From Microcaldota archaeon (lineage in GTDB: Archaea > Micrarchaeota > Micrarchaeia > Micrarchaeales > CABMGC01): a stretch of DNA of 38,803 nucleotides. The stretch lies in assembly GCA_021828295.1 (NCBI GenBank), contig JAKASF010000008.1:1-38803 (forward strand), given 5' to 3'. Positions within the stretch are counted from its first letter, which is position 1. Each line of letters opens with the position of its first letter. The translations under genes were made by a program, and so were the position numbers. Shown piece after piece: positions 34,933-38,803 of the stretch. Under the pieces are notes generated by a model that was not told the origin of the DNA, made no database searches, and worked only from the letters and a program-made list of their open reading frames with translations.

Positions 34933-35754
34933 GTGGCAAGGAAGCCTGCAGTTACTGGCACTTTCTATCCCGCAGATTCGAGGGAGCTAGAGGCGCTGAT
35001 AGACAAGCAGCTGCGGAAGGCAGAGGTCGGCGCGATGTCCGAGTGCAAGGCGTTCGTAGCCCCGCACGCAGCCTATGCCTACTCCGGAGGCATCGCCGCC
35101 TATACCTACGCCGCGCTGCAGCAGGCGCATGCGAAGAAGAAGTTCGACACGATCGTGATAATTGGGCCCAACCACACGGGCTACGGAAGGCCGATAGCCA
35201 TCTCACAGGAGGATTGGCAGACGCCGCTGGGCATAGTGAAGAACGACAAGGAGCTATCGCAGCTCATAGCCGAGATGCCGGACATGTATGCGGACGAGAT
35301 AGCGCATGCGTTCGAGCACTCGGTGGAGGTGCAGCTCCCATTCCTGCAGAAGGCGATAGGCGAGATAAACTGCGTATTCATCTGCATGGGTGACCAGTCG
35401 TACGAGGCCAGCGTTGCCCTCAGCCAGGCCATAATGGCCGCTGCGAAGAAAAAGAAGAGAAACATAGCCGTGATAGCCAGCTCCGACTTCAACCACTACG
35501 AGTCTGCAGTGGTGGCGAAGAAGAAGGACGCCCCGGCGATCGACGCTGCTCTCAAGCTGGATCCAGAGGGCTTCCACGAGCTGATAAAGAAGAACAACGA
35601 CACCGCCTGCGGCTACGGGCCCATAACAGTTGCCGCGATAATCGCAAGGCGCATGGGCGCGAAATCTGGCATGCTCCTCAAGTACGCGACATCCGGAGAC
35701 ACCACCAACGACTATGATTCCGTGGTAGCATATGCGAGCATCGTCTTCGCATAG
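34933..35754 (+). CDS. amrB: MEMO1-family protein (AmmeMemoRadiSam system protein B)
   Basis: KPAVTGTFYPADSRELEALI, FVAPHAAYAYSGGIAAYTYA, IGPNHTGYG, ASSDFNHYES motifs; GTG start. Confidence 0.93.
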   Translation: MARKPAVTGTFYPADSRELEALIDKQLRKAEVGAMSECKAFVAPHAAYAYSGGIAAYTYAALQQAHAKKKFDTIVIIGPNHTGYGRPIAISQEDWQTPLGIVKNDKELSQLIAEMPDMYADEIAHAFEHSVEVQLPFLQKAIGEINCVFICMGDQSYEASVALSQAIMAAAKKKKRNIAVIASSDFNHYESAVVAKKKDAPAIDAALKLDPEGFHELIKKNNDTACGYGPITVAAIIARRMGAKSGMLLKYATSGDTTNDYDSVVAYASIVFA

Positions 35755-35795
35755 AGAACGCTTAAAAACGAACGAGTCCATTTATCGATGGAAAC

Positions 35796-37004
35796 ATGAG
35801 CGGAAGTCCTAACATAACGATAATCGTCATGGACACGATGAGGCTCGACGCCTTCTCGAGGCTAGCGCGCTCCAGAGGCAAGGCGCTGGCGCAACTTGGC
35901 GACTTCGTGTCGCTCGGTAGATGCGTCGCTCCATCGCCGTGGACGCTGCCGTCACACGCATCGCTGTTCACTGGCATGTATCCCAGCGAGCATGGAGCCC
36001 ACGAGACCAAGAGGATAAAGGCGCTGGACATACAGCAGATAAAGCTGAGGCACAAGACCTTCGTGAGCGACCTCAAGGAACAGGGCTACAAGACCTACGC
36101 CATCTCTGCAAACCCCTACGTTCATCCTATATACGGTTTCGACGAGTTCGACTCATTCACAGAAGAGTCCTATTTCACTGACATGTGGGGCAGCGTCGTA
36201 GAAGTGGCAGGCAGTCTCAAGCCGCTCATAGCAAAGTACAGGAACGAGTACGGGAATGACCTGCTGAAGATATCGTCGGCGATGCTGAAAGAGGATCCAA
36301 ACCTCTTCTTCGAGACGGCCGCGAGCGGGCTGGCGCTGACCCCGATGGCGGCGCTGAAGAAGCTCAAGGCGAAGTTGCTCTACAGCTGGCCGATAGAGAA
36401 AGGCGGGAAGAACATAGTAAAGAGCGTGAAGAGCATGAAGCCGAAGAGGCCGTCCTTCCTGTTCGTCAACCTGATGGAGGCCCACGATCCCTACACCGAG
36501 TCGAAGAGGAACGCGATGAGCTGGGTCACGCCATTCCTGAAGAGGCAGCCCAGCGGCTCGACGATAAGCCTCTGGAAGAGGCTCTACGCCAAGGCATCCG
36601 CCAAGTCGTATGATTACGCATACCAGATAGTCAAAGAGCTCGTAGAGAGATACGGCGGGGATCAGCTCATAATTCTTACTAGCGACCACGGCCAGGAGTT
36701 TGGAGAGCACGAATTCATCGGGCACGGGGCCGTTCTGCACGACGAGGTTGTCAAGGTTCCTATGGCGGTTATGCTTCCGCACGGGTTCGACTCGTCAAAA
36801 GTCAGCGGCTACGCCTCGCTTGTCAATGTAAGAAGGTTCATATCTGCGGTGCTGGAGGAGGACAGGTACGCATTTGGGCAGCTCTTCAGCAGACAGGTCA
36901 TGGCTGAGAGCTTCGGCGTGCCGGCGCAGATATCGCAGATCCCGGGAATAGACAAGAAGAGGCTTGCGTCGTACGAGAAGACTACAAAGAGGCGCTTCGG
37001 CTAG
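35796..37004 (+). CDS. Sulfatase/alkaline-phosphatase-superfamily protein
   Basis: IIVMDTMRLDAFSRL, CVAPSPWTLPSHASLFTGMYPSEHGAH, LTSDHGQEFGEHEFIGHG metal-binding motifs. Confidence 0.85.
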   Translation: MSGSPNITIIVMDTMRLDAFSRLARSRGKALAQLGDFVSLGRCVAPSPWTLPSHASLFTGMYPSEHGAHETKRIKALDIQQIKLRHKTFVSDLKEQGYKTYAISANPYVHPIYGFDEFDSFTEESYFTDMWGSVVEVAGSLKPLIAKYRNEYGNDLLKISSAMLKEDPNLFFETAASGLALTPMAALKKLKAKLLYSWPIEKGGKNIVKSVKSMKPKRPSFLFVNLMEAHDPYTESKRNAMSWVTPFLKRQPSGSTISLWKRLYAKASAKSYDYAYQIVKELVERYGGDQLIILTSDHGQEFGEHEFIGHGAVLHDEVVKVPMAVMLPHGFDSSKVSGYASLVNVRRFISAVLEEDRYAFGQLFSRQVMAESFGVPAQISQIPGIDKKRLASYEKTTKRRFG

Positions 37005-38221
37005 CTAACTGTGCCTATCCCCGCAAACTTGCCATCGCTGTAAAGCACGAACCTCCCGAGCTCTCTGGTGACATCGTAGTTCTCCACAGGCACCTTCCTC
37101 GCAAGCTTCACATCCGCTTCTACAGCTCCGAGTAATTTAGCCTTCTTCGATGCACTACTTTCACCTGTGGTCACATCTATGTCGCGCCTGACGTTCACGC
37201 TTTTGCATGGGACATCTATGCCATTGAACTTTGCGAATGTTTTCTTTCCGAACCTGCCGGTAACGAATATCCTGAGCTGCACCTCATCTGTCACCTTTGG
37301 TTTATGCGCGGGATCTGTTATGACAGTGCCCCTCATCTCGTATCCCAGATTTCGGTCAAGCCGGAGCGCAACATTCTCGCCCACCTTCGCGCTCTTTACC
37401 CTCTTCCCCTTTACCACTATTCCCCTTACTTTTGCCACTACTCCCTGCGGCAGCACACTGACACGTTCGCCTGTTTTCAGGCTTCCGCTCACTATCCTAC
37501 CAACCACGTGCTCCCCGGCATCCCCCGGTATCGTCCCTTGAGTTATTATCCTAAGGCCTTTCTCCTGCTTTCTGCCTTCGCTCTTCGCTGCATGATATAT
37601 ACTGTCTATCAGCGGCGTGCCCTTGTACCATTTCATCTTCGGGCTCTTCTTTACTAGGTTGTCACCCTTGTATGCAGATACCGGCACAAAGCTGACATTT
37701 GCCTTGTTAAATCCAATTTTGAATATGAACTTGCTGAGCTCGCGTTTTACTAGTTCGAATGTTTCCTCGTCGTAGCCCGCTGTGTCCATCTTGTTCACAG
37801 CAACAATCAGCCTGTCTATTCCTAGCATTCTGGAGATAAAGAGGTGTCTCTTCGTCTGGTCCCGTATGCCTTCGTCTTTCTTCACAGATACGAGAAGAAG
37901 CGCTACTTCTCCGTAGCTCGCGCCGCTGATCATGTTCTTTATCAGCTCTTCATGGCCGGGTACATCGATGAATGCGAAGGCGAGGTCCCTGTACTTTATT
38001 TCGGCTCTTGTAGTGTCTATGGTCATCTCGTTGAGTCTTTCTTCCGCGAAACTATCAAGGATGAATGCGGGCTCAAAGTCTTTATGCAGTCTCTTGCTGT
38101 ACGCCTCAGCCTCCTTTATCCTTACCTTTGTCGCTGCCCCAGTAAGCATAAGCATGTTTCCGATTAGTGTTGATTTCCCATGGTCTTTGTGGCCAAGAAG
38201 AGCTATGTTCTTTACTATCAT
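37001..38221 (-). CDS. Divergent EF1A-like translational GTPase paralog
   Basis: GHKDHGKST, DVPGHEELIKNMISGAS, NKMD, VSAYKGDNLVKKSPKMKWYKGTPL (EF1A-like) but non-canonical switch I RLNEMTIDT. Confidence 0.85.
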   Translation of the reverse strand: MIVKNIALLGHKDHGKSTLIGNMLMLTGAATKVRIKEAEAYSKRLHKDFEPAFILDSFAEERLNEMTIDTTRAEIKYRDLAFAFIDVPGHEELIKNMISGASYGEVALLLVSVKKDEGIRDQTKRHLFISRMLGIDRLIVAVNKMDTAGYDEETFELVKRELSKFIFKIGFNKANVSFVPVSAYKGDNLVKKSPKMKWYKGTPLIDSIYHAAKSEGRKQEKGLRIITQGTIPGDAGEHVVGRIVSGSLKTGERVSVLPQGVVAKVRGIVVKGKRVKSAKVGENVALRLDRNLGYEMRGTVITDPAHKPKVTDEVQLRIFVTGRFGKKTFAKFNGIDVPCKSVNVRRDIDVTTGESSASKKAKLLGAVEADVKLARKVPVENYDVTRELGRFVLYSDGKFAGIGTVS

Positions 38222-38222
38222 T

Positions 38223-38803
38223 CTAATACACTGTACTGACGGCTATAACGCCATCGTTGCGCCTGGCACTAGAAACGTTGCAGTTCATGCACAAAACTCT
38301 AAATCCTAACGGGTAACCGCTTTTCGCAAGAAATCTGTAGTACTCAGTTCCTTTCATGCCTACTCTTTGTTGTTCTCGATGCCCGCCACCGTTAATGTGA
38401 TCTATGGTTAGGACTTCCATCCGGTTCTCGCCGCAGATTGCGCACGAAATCTCACCATTTCTCTTAGCATAGTGCGATAGCAGATCGACTTTGATGTTTC
38501 TACTGTACCTTGATCGAACGGTATCAGAACTATTATACCTTCTAATCCAGTTACAGTTGTAACAAAGCACTTGATACCCTGCTGGGAAAGAATTCTTCTT
38601 GAGCCAGATGTAAAACTCAATCCCTCCTTTCCTCTTCAGTTTCCGTCGTTCGGAAGCTCCATCATTGTGGATATGGTCTAAAGTTAGCAGCGAAATTCTT
38701 GTCTCTCCGCAACCAGCACAACGAGGAGCTGAGCCTTCGGAGTAGTATCTGAAAACCTCTTCGCGCAACCTGCTTTTATACTCCTTGCGTTGCGGAGCAA
38801 TTA
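38223..38803 (-). CDS. Tandem-duplicated HNH-like zinc-binding protein (5' end beyond window)
   Basis: Two modules CAGCGETRISLLTLDHIHNDG...YQVLCYNCN and CAICGENRMEVLTIDHINGGG...FRVLCMNCN; frame stays open upstream to the window edge (IAPQRKEYKSRLREEVF). Confidence 0.8.
   Translation of the reverse strand, partial: IAPQRKEYKSRLREEVFRYYSEGSAPRCAGCGETRISLLTLDHIHNDGASERRKLKRKGGIEFYIWLKKNSFPAGYQVLCYNCNWIRRYNSSDTVRSRYSRNIKVDLLSHYAKRNGEISCAICGENRMEVLTIDHINGGGHREQQRVGMKGTEYYRFLAKSGYPLGFRVLCMNCNVSSARRNDGVIAVSTVY

Noticed and set aside
38223-38803. Homing endonuclease inside an intron or intein
   Set aside because: The HNH-like gene does not interrupt a recognisable host gene within the window; free-standing as far as can be seen, though the left-out upstream side is unknown

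Overview
The window is archaeal, from a host with DPANN/Micrarchaeota-like gene content (lineage is an inference only). It carries dense, mostly housekeeping genes. These include a YchF-like GTPase, an APC permease, tRNA-Leu(CAG), secF-secD, a vapBC toxin-antitoxin pair, an NMD3-like protein, an AmmeMemoRadiSam radical SAM enzyme with a MEMO-family protein about 22 kb away, a surface-glycan cluster (two GT-C-like membrane proteins, GT2, epimerase, two sugar nucleotidyltransferases), tRNA-Val(TAC), an A-type ATP synthase operon in the order H-I-K-E-C-F-A-B-D running into dph6, an aminotransferase and the tRNA, an ACT-domain regulator divergent from a GNAT gene, an M20-type peptidase, endonuclease III, a sulfatase-like protein, and a divergent EF1A-like GTPase overlapping a tandem HNH-like protein at the right edge. 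The strongest candidate for something new is the cell-surface locus at about 7.16-11.84 kb. It encodes a 787-aa protein with a class III (pilin-like) signal peptide, Ig/InlB-like modules, Cys-rich modules separated by repeated Ser/Thr linkers, and a C-terminal Hint (hedgehog/intein) fold whose catalytic motifs look degenerate. Three signal-anchored, sequon-rich proteins follow, two of them paralogs sharing a perfect 54-nt block. A second candidate is the coupled HNH-HNH / EF1A-paralog pair at the right edge. I saw no CRISPR array, rRNA or transposon. All family calls come from reading motifs; no database search was run.
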